From the NCBI GenBank assembly GCA_035578155.1, contig JAPWDM010000016.1, positions 8,855,044 to 8,919,043 on the forward strand: DNA of 64,000 bases, in the 5' to 3' direction. The DNA is from Brachynemurus nebulosus (Eukaryota; Arthropoda; Insecta; Neuroptera; Myrmeleontidae). The notes beneath the pieces are model-generated. The model was not told the origin of the DNA, searched no databases, and worked only from the letters and a program-made list of their open reading frames with translations. Shown here piece after piece: positions 1-12,700 of this stretch (within the stretch, counting starts at the first letter, position 1; the number at the start of each line of letters is the position of its first letter). The position numbers and the translations under genes were made by a program.

Positions 1-164
1 ATCTCTAAATAAAAACACATTTTTTTTTATTTTAATAAATTTTTTTTGAAAGAAAAATTTGCAATAAATATTTAAATGTTATTACAATAATATTTGTATA
101 TAGATATAACATTTTCCATGGCGTTGATATGTTGATGTTTTGATCATCCAGTTTAAAATACAAA

Positions 165-1755
165 GAGAGCATTTGTCGTTTTTTAATACTTAAACATAGA
201 ATAAAATTTATAATAATATACAGTACATATTGAAGTGTAACAATATGCGAAAACTTTTATTCAGCATTGATAACAGATTTCGTATTTAAGATAAATTTGA
301 ATGTTATTACAGCCGTTTACAAAACTAACGCCATAGGTATATGTATATTCAACTAATTTTTTAAATAAATTTAACAAAAACAGATACATTGTTTAGATAA
401 ATATAAAATATTAAAAGGAAATTTTCTTAAAATATAGGGAACATTGTACAATTAATTAAGATTAAGCAATATCTATAACGAGAAATTAATGTTTCAAAAC
501 TACTTTAAGATAATCAAATTAGTGTTTCAAAAATTATTTTAAGATCATTACATATTAAGTTTTAGGAATAAGATTTTTAAAATTTATTCATATCGTAAAA
601 AATATGATTTTTAACGACGTAGAGACTTTTACTTTTAACAGAGTACTGTATAGATCGTACATTTCACAAATTTATCGAAGTATGTATCTCTATTCCTTTA
701 TTAAAATTTTAGCATGTATTTCTTCGATTTTTTATTAAAAATGTTTTAAACTGCTTGAATGCTTTTAGTCAGAAGTGGAAGGATTAACACAACATTAATT
801 TTTTTTATTTCTATAGAAGTGTTTCTTAAAAAAAAATTTTTCTAGAAAACCAGAATTTTCATTTTTATATCAATTTGATTGCTCAGTTTATAAAAAATAT
901 GCTAGTTTTATCGATGGCCAAACATTTTACGTTAAATGAATAGGTTCTTATATTTATCACGCGTACATATCAACAATACTATTCCTGAAAATAAATTTTC
1001 TAATATTGACAGAATTTCCTATTTTTTACAATCAAATTTTCATTTAATATAAAAAAAATTAAACAAGTAGGTGCAATCTTGCTACATATGAGATTTACTT
1101 CACATATGCGAAATGGTAACTTGGAATCTGCCTCATTAGCATTTTCGCTATTTATGATTATAATTTTTGTGTCGTTAAAATACAAATAAATTACATGTAG
1201 GTAGTTAAGAAATTATTTCTTATTTTTTTATTAAATATAAATTGTAGTTTTGAAATTATTATGAAAAAATTTGACTTTTAGAATTGAAAAAATTTAAATA
1301 TAGCTCTGTATAGTTAATCCCCAAGTTTACTGGAAGAAAAATCCATCAAATTTAAGGTAAAAAGAGTTAAGATGTTTGACGTTTTTTAATATGATTAAAC
1401 ACTGAATAATATACAATACATAGGTATTGGAGTGTGACAATATGCGAAAAACGCTTATTCAACATTGATAAAATAATTTCGTATTTAAGATAAATTACTA
1501 TTACAGTCCTTTACATAAACTAGAAGCCACTTAATATGTATAGCTTTCCTATTCATTTCCTATACATATTTAATTAATTTTTAACAATAACAAGTAATAA
1601 ATTTAACAAAAACAGATACATTGTTTAAGTAAACATAAAATATGGGAAAGAAATTTTTCATAAGATTTTTTTAAAAAATATATTCATATCGTAAAATATG
1701 ATTTTAATTGTATAGAAATCCTTACTTGTAACGGAGCACTGTACATATTAAATTA
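165..1755. repeat. Diverged direct duplication, offset about 1.2 kb
   Basis: The segment around 175-680 recurs, diverged and with indels, around 1375-1745. Shared landmarks include ACAATATGCGAAAA followed by a TTATTCA.CATTGATA block (242 and 1438), AACAAAAACAGATACATTG (374 and 1606) and TTCATATCGTAAAA (588 and 1684). The sequence between is AT-rich and no gene is visible on either strand. This reads as an old tandem duplication or two copies of one interspersed repeat. Confidence 0.6.
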
Positions 1756-2151
1756 CAATTTTTTAGATAAATGGGAAGAATGCGTATTCTTACAATACAT
1801 AATTAAAGTAAATACACGCTATAGCGTGAACCTTGCTATAGTGTGAACCTTTAATCTCAAATTAAATTTTTTAAAACTTTTGATAATAGTTTTCAAACTT
1901 TTTTCTACTAATAACCGTTTTTATTTAAATTATACAATGTTTATAATACTTTTAATTTCAAATGTTATCGAGTGCCTGTGAAACATTATTAGTGTATGGT
2001 GGATTTTTATCCGTATTTAAACATACACCAATATTCATATGTTCACTTAATGTTCAGCTTTGGCTGATACTTGAACACTCGATGTACTTTGGCAAATGGC
2101 CAATTCATTATGTTAATTAAAATTGACATAGTGTTTGAAAAATTACCAAAC

Positions 2152-2223
2152 TGGATCGGCTGGGACTCGAACCCGGATCTCTTGGTTACCAGCCAAGCGC
2201 CTTACCAACTAGGCCACCGATCA
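2152..2223 (-). tRNA. tRNA-Thr(GGT)-like gene, copy 1
   Basis: Read on the minus strand, a 72-nt cloverleaf folds. The acceptor stem is TGATCGG/CCGATCC with a mismatched first pair. The D arm is GCCT..AGGC, the anticodon arm CTTGG-CTGGTAA-CCAAG gives anticodon GGT (threonine), and the T arm has loop TTCGAGT with one C-A mismatch. A box TGGCCTAGTTGG and B box GGTTCGAGTCC match Pol III consensus, and a T5 run follows about 13 nt downstream. GGT is an unusual threonine anticodon in eukaryotes. With the two stem mismatches, a tRNA-derived repeat is as likely as a working tRNA. Confidence 0.6.
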
Positions 2224-2499
2224 CTTGTTCGAGTGCCACTCCAATTCAGTAATCAATCAAACACAACCTCTCTCTAATGCGAGACGCAGTTTTATACTTT
2301 TAATTTCAAATGTTATCGAGTGCCTGTGAAACATTATTAGTGTATGGCGGATTTTTATCCGTATTTAAACATACACCAATATTCATATGTTCACTCAATG
2401 TCCAGCTTTGGATGATACTTGAACACTCGATGTACTTTGGCAAATGGCCAATTCATTATGTTAATTAAAATTGACATAGTGTTTGAAAAATTACCAAAC

Positions 2500-2542
2500 T
2501 GGATCGGCTAGGACTCGAACCCGGATCTCTTGGCTACCAGCC
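2500..2542 (-). pseudogene. Truncated tRNA-like copy 2 at the palindrome centre
   Basis: Only the 3' half of the tRNA-like sequence (T arm and part of the anticodon arm) is present. It breaks off in the anticodon arm, exactly where the unit orientation flips. It cannot fold as a tRNA. Confidence 0.7.
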
Positions 2543-2812
2543 TTGGTTTTCAAACACTATGTCAATTTTAATTAACATAATGAATTGGCCATTTGCCAAA
2601 GTACATCGAGTGTTCAAGTATCAGCCAAAGCTGAACATTAAGTGAACATATGAATATTGGTGTATGTTTAAATACGGATAAAAATCCGCCATACACTAAT
2701 AATGTTTCACAGGCACTCGATAACATTTGAAATTAAAAGTATAAAACTGCGTCTCGCATTAGAGAGAGGTTGTGTTTGATTGATTACTGAATTGGAGTGG
2801 CACTCGAACAAG

Positions 2813-2884
2813 TGATCGGTGGCCTAGTTGGTAAGGCGCTTGGCTGGTAACCAAGAGATCCGGGTTCGAGTCCCAGCCGATCCA
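2813..2884 (+). tRNA. tRNA-Thr(GGT)-like gene, copy 3
   Basis: Same 72-nt cloverleaf as copy 1, on the plus strand, with intact A and B boxes, anticodon GGT and a downstream T5 run at about 2895. It carries the same two weak points: acceptor pair 1-72 and one T-stem pair. It is the mirror image of copy 1 in the palindrome. Confidence 0.6.
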
Positions 2885-3160
2885 GTTTGGTAATTTTTCA
2901 AACACTATGTCAATTTTAATTAACATAATGAATTGGCCATTTGCCAAAGTACATCGAGTGTTCAAGTATCAGCCAAAGCTGAACATTAAGTGAACATATG
3001 AATATTGGTGTATGTTTAAATACGGATAAAAATCCGCCATACACTAATAATGTTTCACAGGCACTCGATAACATTTGAAATTAAAAGTATAAAACTGCGT
3101 CTCGCATTAGAGAGAGGTTGTGTTTGATTGATTACTGAATTGGAGTGGCACTCGAACAAG

Positions 3161-3232
3161 TGATCGGTGGCCTGGTTGGTAAGGCGCTTGGCTGGTAACC
3201 AAGAGATCCGGGTTCGAGTCCCAGCCGATCCA
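3161..3232 (+). tRNA. tRNA-Thr(GGT)-like gene, copy 4
   Basis: Same cloverleaf, 348 bp after copy 3. One D-loop change separates it from copy 3 (CCTGGTTGG instead of CCTAGTTGG), so the A box is slightly altered. A T5 run follows. It is equally a candidate tRNA or tRNA-derived repeat. Confidence 0.58.
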
Positions 3233-3490
3233 GTTTGGTAATTTTTCAAACACTATGTCAATTTTAATTAATGTTTATAATAACAAATATACATATGCAA
3301 CTATATGAATTTTATATCGAATTATAATATTCGAGTAATGTTTCGTACTTTAAATAAAGCAAATTATAACATAATTATTATTTTTTGCATATTAGACTGA
3401 AATTTTCGTTCGTAGTATTAGTAGGAATATATCTGTTAATGACGTCAGTAAAACATGCATACACACGATTTATTTAAGCAAGCTCACACC

Positions 3491-3499
3491 TATAAAAAC
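3491..3499 (+). promoter_or_regulatory. TATA box of the 3570 gene
   Basis: CTATAAAAA lies about 75 nt upstream of the ATG at 3570, a spacing similar to that of the intact relatives near 34 and 41 kb. Confidence 0.45.
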
Positions 3500-3569
3500 C
3501 AGTTTTATTTTAAAGAAAACATTAGTTACTGAATTCTAAGCCGAACAGTTTGACTCTAGACTTCACATA

Positions 3570-3960
3570 ATGAAGACCGACGCTGCGATTGTTGATTTCC
3601 AAGGCTTTATAAGCACAACAAATGGGGGAATTCTACATAAAGGAATTGGCTGTGTTGAAATTCGATTCTTTCGAAGAAAATTATGGTGAAGATTATATAC
3701 TACAACACTATGTATGCAAATCACCAATACCGTTTTGCGGATTAAGTGAAAAAAATCAGCACACAGCTCGTTGGTTGCGGAAAAATCATCATGGGTTCTC
3801 CTGGATGGATGGAAATATTGAATATGAGGAACTACAATATATTTTAATAAACAATCTTCACGGAACTCGAATCATCTATACGAAAGGTGACGAAAAAGTG
3901 CGGTATTTGAAACGACTACTACCATCATCTCCCATTATGTGTAATCTTTGTGTTAAATAA
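3570..3960 (+). pseudogene. Frameshifted relative of the 140-codon arm gene (RWL.KNHHG / YTKGDEK family)
   Basis: Two overlapping frames together make one member of the family found intact at 34357-34779 and 41730-42152. The first frame starts at ATG 3570 and carries the IVDFQGF motif that matches FLDIQGY in the intact copies. The second frame (3622-3960) carries YIKELAV, ARWLRKNHHGFSW and IIYTKGDEKVRYL. The frames meet in a run of five G at 3624-3628, where one extra G accounts for the break. Protein similarity to the arm copies is low away from these motifs, so this is a separate, older lineage rather than a copy of the 12-kb element. The conserved acidic residues (D in the first motif, E in KEL) suggest a nuclease-like fold, but that is inference. 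A TATA box and an ATG are kept. A programmed frameshift is possible but less likely than decay. Confidence 0.6.
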
Positions 3961-5040
3961 GTAACAAAACCCTGTGTTAATATAACATTTCGTGTTTGTG
4001 TTAAATTAAAATATTAACAAAAATTTTGATTTAACAGAATAAAAATGTTAATCTGTTTTAAACAGCAAATAATAACATCACATTTGTGTCAAATCAAAAA
4101 TAACATCTTATTTGTGTAGTTTCAACACAAAAAAACCGGTTTTGCGCGCTTGTTTCGTATGTTTGAGTAGTTATGACAACACCGAGGTGGTGAACACATA
4201 CATTATAAATATTCTAATTCGAAGCATCAAATAAACAAGTTATTTTTGTTACCTATTAAATAATAAATGCGTTCATTGTGTTGTTCCTAACATTTCATCA
4301 AATTGAAATCAGATATCGCATTGCCAGTGTAGCAGTCAGTTAATTTCCATCAGTCACAACAATGAAACCGACAAAAATCATACAGATATTAAATATTCAT
4401 TATTAGGTAAGTTAATTAAAAATATTATAGATTGAATTTTTATAGACTAAATTTTTTTCTTTGTTTGCAGAATTTATTTCAATTAATTAAAAGATTATCG
4501 AATATTCGACGTTTAAGTGGTACGTTCCATTTTGTCTTCCACGTTAAGTTTCACAACGATCTTCTCAATTTTTGGGTATTGCTTCAACATTATTTTCATC
4601 AAATACCAAGTGAAATTCCACCAATATCATCGTCGAAATCTTTACAAAAATTGTAGAAATATTAAATAAAAAAGTTTAAGTACTGAAAAATTATTTTTTT
4701 ACTATTTCCTTTCATTTACATAATAAATAATAACAAAATACCTATACCAACACATTTATTGCGTAAACTTCTACATTCTAAATCAGTTAGTTTTACATTC
4801 ATTGTGTTAAAAAGATACACTAAATAATGGTTATATTAACATATTTACTGGTAAAATTATAACTAAGTAATTGTGTAAAATTAACACAAAATATATGTCC
4901 TCTTGTGTGTTAAATCATTGACACAAATCTTGTGTATAGATTTGACACATATGCTTTGTGTTAAAATAACACAAAAAATTGAGTGGACCGTTCTGGACAT
5001 GTGGAATGTGTTAATTTTAACATAAATTTTTTGACTGTGT
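3961..5040. repeat. TGTGTTAA/TTAACACA-rich repeat region
   Basis: Short inverted words such as TGTGTTAA..TTAACACAAA cluster at both ends (3972-4130 and 4860-5035) around an AT-rich core. This suggests a foldback-type element. No target-site duplication was identified and the ORF at 4432-4656 looks incidental. Confidence 0.4.
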
Positions 5041-6421
5041 AGATGTCGTTAGATTTGAGACCAAATTTTTGCTCCACCCACCGCCGGAGGCTTCTAGAAC
5101 CGCCCCGGTAGTTTTGCCACCATCCGAAGTCGCTCAAAAAAGTCGGATGATGGGATGGTGAATCTAGAACTCTCATATTTCTACTACTAATGAACATACT
5201 TTTATAACAAATGCAATACATACATATTAAGTAATTTAAAAATATTATTAAAGTCACTGTTTATTTATAAAGTAGGAATTTTTGATTATTATTTATAAAA
5301 TAGAAATTTTTGATTTTTTTGGAAAGAAAAAATATCTTCATAAAGGCCTTCCAGTTTACTATTTAAAGTCCTTTTTTTTAATATTTAAAAATAAAACACA
5401 AAGGCAATTGGCGGATAAGCATGGGTAGGAATGCCCTCGTACGAATTGTGTTGGCTTTTTTCCTGCTAACTGCTATCGGCACAAAATTGAAATTTACTGA
5501 GATTCAGCCCTTAAAAACGTAAAACCTTTTTTTAAAGCCCCCGATCATCCGGACACTCATCATCAGTTTTAAAACCACCAAAATGACAAATCGCTTGTAG
5601 ACTTTTAATCACATTTCGCTATAGACATTCAATACCGAAGATGAGGGAAAAATTCGACTTCCGTAATGGGGCTCCGCTGCTCACGGCGTTTTTTTATTCT
5701 ATAATATTAATTAAATTCGTGTTGACTTTTGTTATTTAATGGTTTTTAGATGATTAATTGCCTAAGCACTGAATATCACACCTTAGGCGTACTTTTTGAT
5801 GGTCAGTCAGGTTAAACAATGACGCCTTTGAATCTGGTGGAATATTAAAGGACAACGGGTATGGGTTCGCTTCAGGAAAAACAGAATACTAAGCTAACGT
5901 CTCAATACGCTCGCAAACATAATAAAACGAATTTAAGAAAATGTCGACTCGGGAAATCCAAAAAAATATTGTTTTAAATGAGTGTCTTGGACCATCTCGA
6001 ATTTTACGAAAATCGGTTGTCTATACTAATTTTACCACGTATTGTTAGAAAATCATGGTCTCATTCTGGTTCCGTGGCGTCTTCATATTTTTACAGCACA
6101 TCAAGTAGTTTTTTAATCCTCTTCTGCCGTGACCTTGGAATGACCTTCAATATATACCAAAAAATAGCTCTCCCTCTGCTCTATATGCATGTCGATTTTG
6201 AAAAAGATCCGAGCACGCAATTGAGGAAAAACTTGGAAATATTCGAATTTCACTTAAAGTGGTTATACCCGAAGACGATTACGTTTAAAGCCCTAATATT
6301 GTATATAAGACTTACTATCACATATAGGCACTTCTACCCCTCTTTACCCCGAAGGATCCTTTGGAATTTTTTTGATCCTTTAATTTTTTCCGCTATAGAA
6401 TACTATATATATAGAATTTTA
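5041..6421. other. No gene recognised
   Basis: A 163-codon ORF at 5978-6469 has no recognisable domain, and its 3' end runs into the arm of the TA-centred foldback at 6422, so it is treated as incidental. Nothing else was identified. Confidence 0.5.
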
Positions 6422-6500
6422 ACTTATCCAAGCCAATCCGGATTACAGCTCGTACACCAAATTTCATAAGAATTTAACGTTTCGTTCGAGAGTTATCGCG

Positions 6501-6567
<67 letters not shown>

Positions 6568-6609
6568 GAATTTAGTGTGCGAGCTGTAATCCGGAATGGC
6601 TTGGATAAG
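6422..6609. mobile_element. (TA)n-centred foldback element, family 1
   Basis: The arms ACTTATCCAAGCC at 6422 and GGCTTGGATAAGT ending at 6609 are inverted repeats, and both sides carry a CCGGATTACAGCTCG-type block. The centre is a TA dinucleotide run (about 6505-6566) preceded by a CGTTTCGTTCGAGAG motif, which recurs at 20335, 58530 and, diverged, at 60920 and 61020. This is a non-coding MITE. Confidence 0.65.
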
Positions 6610-8144
6610 TCCGCTAGCCAGATCAGTAATACTGCGAGTATTTACTGATGAAAAATAATAGATTAGTTTCATAATATACATTTTCTATACAGTTTCTTTA
6701 ATATTATCAATAAACGATCAGTGATATAATATCAGTATTTCGAAATACTGGCAGTTTTACTGGTCGTGTACAGGGTGCCTCACATACGAATAGTCCAGTT
6801 TCACTAGCACTTGTGACACCACATACTACACATGCCATAATTTGTTTATTATCTTTGGAATATGCTCACCATATTTCTTTCTCTGTTTCGGAAATTTTTT
6901 CTATTCTGCAAAACAGAGAAGGAAATATGATGTTTATATTCCAAACATGATAAACACATTATACACATCGTCGAATAATAATGAGTACATGAAAACTAAT
7001 AAGTAATCTGAGGGAGCAATTAATTACCGTAGTGTTACTTAAATAGTTTAAATTAAACTTGTATCAAAGATACACATTTCTATATTAATCCAGTTACATT
7101 AGGCTATTACTATAAAGAATAAATATTTTAAGTACTCAAGTAAGTGTGAGCACAGGCCGGGGAAGGTCTACCTGAATGGTAATTAAGTAATTATATTGCA
7201 TACTTGACATAAGAGCTAAAACGTAACAAATTGATCAAAACAGGTGTTACATTTTCTTTGTCGAAATCCAAATCTACTTGACTTTAATTGTGTTCAGAAA
7301 TTATTACCTACTTGAGTGTTTTGGTATTAGTCAAGTTAGTCAAGTAGTGCAATATATCATAATTATATGACATTCACTTACAATTAGACCGTAAGATGAC
7401 CGTTTTGGTGTGTCCGGTCCTTTATACCATTACTTCAACGGTCATACTCAATTTAAGTCACCCCTATACAAGAGAACAAGTTAACTAGATTTTTTTACGT
7501 AGATTCGAATTTTTTAAGAAAAAGATTAGTTTTTTTTAGTTTATCTTTTTACAAACTTGATACCTTTTAACTATTCCAATTACGTCTTTTGATATAAATT
7601 AGATAAACTGCATACTAATATATAGTCTCGAAAAAGAGTAATAGCGCCAATTTAAGCTTTTGGTCTAACTTACCGTTTTGAAGATATTTAAGAAATGCAA
7701 TTATTACCGTGCAAAATACTGTTGATGCTTTACATATACATACAATATATCAAAGAATAGATAAAATTGATGAAGTACACCTTAATGACATTCCTTGTTT
7801 TGGTTGTGGCTTTTTAGCAAAATTTCGAATTTAGAAGGCCTAAAGACACAAATACTTCTTTCCTTTTAAAATATAAGCTAAATAATTGCAGCAGTTGGTT
7901 CGACGATAAAATAATTTTTTTCTACACCGTGGCTAAATGTCTCTCGATAGAATCGATAGATTTACATTATAAAATTCATATTTCCTACGTTAAGCAGATT
8001 TTATGTTTGTTATAATTGCATGTATCAGCCGAAAATATGGTTGTTCTACACATGCGCGAGGAATGTTGGGAGCACTAATACAACCGGGGTTCGACTTTAT
8101 ACACACCGCCCGTCCACCGGACACAATAGTATATTGTACAATAA
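6610..8144. other. No gene recognised
   Basis: AT-rich sequence without a convincing ORF, RNA gene or repeat end on either strand. Confidence 0.5.
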
Positions 8145-8243
8145 GTGGAAAAAGAGGCTTATTTCTCACGAATATGAGTTTGTTGCGCGAGCCCGCAGGG
8201 CGAGTGCAACAATTCGTATGAGTGAGAAATAAGCTTTTCCCAC
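8145..8243. repeat. About 99-bp imperfect hairpin
   Basis: GTGGAAAAAGAGGCTTATTT and AAATAAGCTTTTCCCAC are inverted around a GC-richer loop with GCGAGCCCGCAGGGCGAG. The two short ORFs across it (8003-8232) are incidental. It is a small palindromic repeat of the MITE type. Confidence 0.6.
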
Positions 8244-9634
8244 GTATTTTACACTATACTTTTTCTACGAGCACATTTTTTTCGTAAAATTTTAACATAA
8301 ATAATACTAGGCAACAAAAAAAAAGTTTTTTTTTCCTCAAGAACGAATTTATGTGATTCGTATTCCTCATGCCTTCTATAGTATAGAAACGTAAATAAAA
8401 CATTTCGGTCAAGTCACAATTTTATGAGAAAGGCGTTTATTTATTTTTAAAATTTAATGATATTTCTAAAGAAGAAAAATGTATGTAGACCTTAAAAACG
8501 AACTTTTTTAATTTATTTTTTAAATTTTAACATGCATGTGACTCTAAGTACATATGTATGTTAAAATTAAGAAAAAAAATTAAAATGCCATCAAAACTAT
8601 GCGAAATAGTATTGTAACGTGATTGTAAGTGAGTAAATCTGATGAATAGCTAATGTTTGTCGTTCTTTTTTATGTGTATTTATTGGTAGAAGCGTAACTA
8701 CCAATTTTGCGCCTTAGAGCGAATTTGATTAAAGCCTCAGAAATTATTTTTTTCTGTAAATGAGCAAAATAAAATGGCTGTAAATATGTAAAATTTTCGT
8801 TTTTACGCCAAGCAAAAAAATAAAACAAAGCGTCCATTTTTTCTTCTTTCTTTCCCGCAAGAAATACCGCTAACTAGCAAAGAAATTTCTAATTTTCTTT
8901 TACAGGTTCTAAGGACTATAACATAAAAACACTAACACCAATAAAAAATTTATTTTACTTCTTGCACCTACATTTTATAGATTATGTCCCTTCTCGCCGT
9001 GCGCCCTTGAAGCGACTACTCCACATGCTCCATTGTAATTACGCCTCTGCTTATTGAACTATAAAATATATCCTTAATTTAATGTTTTTCCGTGAAATAG
9101 ACAAAATTTTCTTACATTTTTGTCATTTTTTTGCTTGGTTCTAAATAAGATATAGTGTTATAATCTTCCGTGACGTTTTAAAAAATTCCCACTCTTTAAG
9201 ACGTGACTGAGCAAAATTAATATTATTCTAGTATCAGGAATGATACCACCCACACATTCCAGGGTATGTTGTTCTTGAGGTTTTTTTAGTGTTGCCCAGA
9301 GTAATTAAAAAAAAATTTAAATAAGTAGTCAAAATTTTTTAAATTTATAATGTCAGGGGTAAGATGTTCAAATTTTTGCCAAAGCATACTTTGAAACTAT
9401 GGAAACAATAATAAATAATCAACATACATATGTATATTTTTAGTATTATTTCTATATATTATATATTAAACTAACGGAACAGCCTACTTTTTTTATTATA
9501 TTAAGGCGTGCGAAATAATTTCCCACTGTACTCCCGTACAGTGTGGGCAATTGTTAATTTTTACATATAGTTAGCCGTGCACAAAATGTTACTTTTAATA
9601 GTAGGAGTAGAAAAAATAAATTTCTTAACAAATA
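8244..9634. other. No gene recognised
   Basis: AT-rich non-coding sequence. The only structure noted is an 8-bp stem, CACTGTAC/GTACAGTG, near 9532-9551. Confidence 0.5.
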
Positions 9635-9775
9635 TGTGCCTATATACACCATTAACTAAAGTTGTAAAAAATATAACAAAAGATGACCCTTCATAAAATC
9701 ATTGATAATAGTGAATGCATTTTAACGGAGATTTTAAATAAAATGTAAGTACTTACGTAAGTACAAAAAGTATAA
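9635..9775 (+). repeat. Dispersed repeat also present in the outer arms of the 12-kb element
   Basis: GTTGTAAAAAATATAACAAA and the following GATGACCCTTCATAAAA block match 43326-43440 in the right outer arm and, inverted, about 32220-32335 in the left outer arm. This is a third, more diverged copy outside the element. Confidence 0.65.
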
Positions 9776-9783
9776 ATAGACGA

Positions 9784-12700
9784 GGTGCTAGGTGACATCG
9801 AGTATGCACTAGAAGAGGTATCGAATTTGAATTTTGATTATAATTAGGGGGTCTTAGGTCAGTATGAAAACGCATGTCGTCGACCTTTAGGGTGGTCGAC
9901 AACTTGGAGGGAAGTGGGAAAAGTTGCGGAAAAAGCCGATCCGGAAATCACTTATATCTAGCTTACGATTGATCGTAGAGTGATGATTTTTTCTTTAATT
10001 TGTTTACAATCAAATGATCTAAAATTTATGTTATATGCAAACTTTTGATATACCTTTCGTGTAAAAAATGAAAATAGAAGGCAACGGTAAAATTTAAGTA
10101 TTTTGAGTATACAGAGCTAGTCAAAAGTATGAAAAAGTCAAAAATCTCAGCGGGAAAGCATTTTTGGGATAAATGATGAGGACAAAGGTTTCACCATTTG
10201 TTACGGTGCATCCGATGATAACCTTCACCTTGATCTCAAAGTCAAGGTTCAAGGTCATATCAAGGCCAAGTCCGTTTTTTATATGACAACCCCCACTTTT
10301 GACCCCGGAAATGGAAAGATCGAAAAATTCTGTATCCGTCAATTCAAGGGCAAATGTTGATTTTTACTGCCTAGCTGACATTAGGTATGCACTGAAAGAG
10401 GTATAGAATTTGCTATTGATTATTATTAAGGGGTCTTAGGTGAGTATTAAACCGCATGTCGTCGACCACTTGGGTAGTCGATAACTTGGGGGAGGAGGTA
10501 AAGTTGCGGAAAAAGCTGATCGAGAAATCGCTTATATCTTGCTTATTATTAACCGTACAGTGATGATTTTTTTTTAGTTTGTTTGCAATTAAATGATCTA
10601 TAGTTCATGTAATATGCACCTAACAGTTTTCGTGTAAAAAAATGAAAACAGAAAATAACGGTAAAATTTTAGAATTTAGATTTTTCCCTTGAATTGATGC
10701 TGATCATTGACCTTGAGGTCAGGATCAAAGTCATATTCGGATGCAGAATTTTCCGCTCTTTCCATTTCCGGGGTCAAAAGTGGGGGTTGCCATATAAAGA
10801 AACGAACTTGATCTTGATATGACCTTGAACCTTGACTTTGAGGTCAAGGTTAATGTCATCATCGGATGCGCCGTAACAAATGGTGAAACCTTTGCTCTCA
10901 TCATTTATCCCAAAAATGCTTTCCCGCTGAGATTTTTGACTTTTTCGTACGTCTGACTAGCCCTGTATACTTGAAATACTTAAATTTTACCGCTGCCTTC
11001 TATTTTCACTTTTTTACACGAAAACTGCTAGGTATATCAAAAGTTTGCATATAACATAAATTTAATAAATACTCCCGATCGGCTTTTTCCGTAACTTTTC
11101 CCCCTCCACCCCAAGTTGTCAGCCATCCCAGAGGTCAACGACATGCGTTTTCATTCTCACCTAGGACCAGGGTTGGCATGTTTAAAACAAAGTGTTTTAA
11201 ATCACATGTTTTAAACACTGTTTAAAACTCAAGCTAAATAAAACATGTTTGAAATTAAAGAGTTTTAAACGATGTTTTAAAGTATGTTTAAAACAAATAA
11301 AAAACATTACATATTAAACTGTGTTCTGAACAATCTTTAATTAAATTCTTTCGGTTAAGTTGTGAATAAAATGTATTGAAATAAAAAAATAGCTTAATTA
11401 TATCTTTAGTAATTAAAAATTAGGCAGTTCTATTCCAATATGCATCAGTAATAAAATAATAAAACAAAATTAAATTTTTAATTAGGTTAAACTAAAGTTA
11501 TTTAAGCATGTATTTATATTTATGTTGTTTTTCTTTTTCTTTTATGTTAAATACTAATTTATGTTAAGTATTTCCATTTAAATCCAAAAAAAACAGCGAC
11601 TAGTATTGCAGCTCTTTCTACTAAGTCTACAGTCGAATGCAACTGTGTTACTAAATCAAATGTGTTGGGGTCGGTTTGTGATTTTTGTGATAGCCGCCAT
11701 TTTAAAGCACTGACTTGTATTTAATTATCGTATTTTATTTACCAGTTCAACTAACAATAAGATTTTTAACTTCTCTGTACCGTAATTTAAACTCTTTTAT
11801 TTTAGTATGTATCAAATTCAGTGTTGCCAGATTGACTCATCATTAATCAAAAATCCCTCCAAAAAATGCATTTTAGAGAAGACAACCTCCAAAAAATTGA
11901 AAAAAATTTAACGCACATGAAATACGTAAGCAACGTCCGAGTAGCCCAAAAATAACCAATATTTAAAGTGGTCAACTTTTTGAAAAATGTCTTTCTTCAA
12001 AAATAATATAGTTGACGAACAAAAAAAAAAAAAAAATAAAATAAAATAAAATAAAATAATTTATAGTAAAATATAATTCTAATATTATTTTCAAGAAAAT
12101 GTTTACTGTATTTTTTTAAACAATAAAATTAGACAAAATTGATTGTTGACTTCTGACGTTGTCTTAAAATACGATACCACACATTTAAATTTAATGGTTG
12201 ATTTGAAACTAGTTTTTGAATTTGAATATTTTTAAGCAGGATTGCAAATATATGTGTATGTTTAAAATTTAATTAAACCTCCAAATTCCCCCTAGTTTGA
12301 AAATGTCCAGCCAAAAATTCCTTCAAAGAAATTATCCCCCCAAAATTCCCTCCAGCAATTTAAAAATTCTCTCTTAAATTTTGGAGGGAAAAGCCCCCCA
12401 GTTTGGCAACACTGATCAAATTTTATAAAATTTCTCAGTAACGTCTTTGTACACAGTATTCAACACGCATAAACGACAAACGATTCTATAAATTTTACAA
12501 CAAACAAAATATTCAAATGTTTCCATTTAATGCCATTTATTACAAATTAATAGTACATTATTTTATGCCACTGTCTGACGGCAAAAAGACAGACATTTCG
12601 AGACAAAAAGTTTTTTCCATATGGTTCAATTAAAGGAATTAAACCTGTTTAAAACAAGTTTAAAATGTTTAAAACATATGTTTAAATTAAACTAATAAAA

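Larger units (their letters stand above)
1945..3270. repeat. Palindromic cluster of 348-bp units, each holding a tRNA-like gene
   Basis: Two units run in minus orientation (about 1945-2542) and two in plus orientation (about 2543-3270). The tRNA-like segments are exactly 348 bp apart on both sides (2152 to 2500, and 2813 to 3161). The switch in orientation falls near 2542, inside the anticodon arm of the second minus copy. Flanking sequence is almost identical between units, so the duplication and inversion are recent. Confidence 0.85.

Noticed and set aside
5978..6469. 163-codon ORF
   Set aside because: No recognisable domain, no start signals, and its 3' end reads through the arm of a foldback element.
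8095..8120. ACACACCGCCCGTC, identical to part of the small-subunit rRNA 3' end
   Set aside because: Only about 14 bases match; the flanks do not resemble rRNA and no other conserved rRNA block is near.
10121..10342. 73-codon ORF
   Set aside because: Lies wholly within an inverted arm of a foldback element and has no domain.
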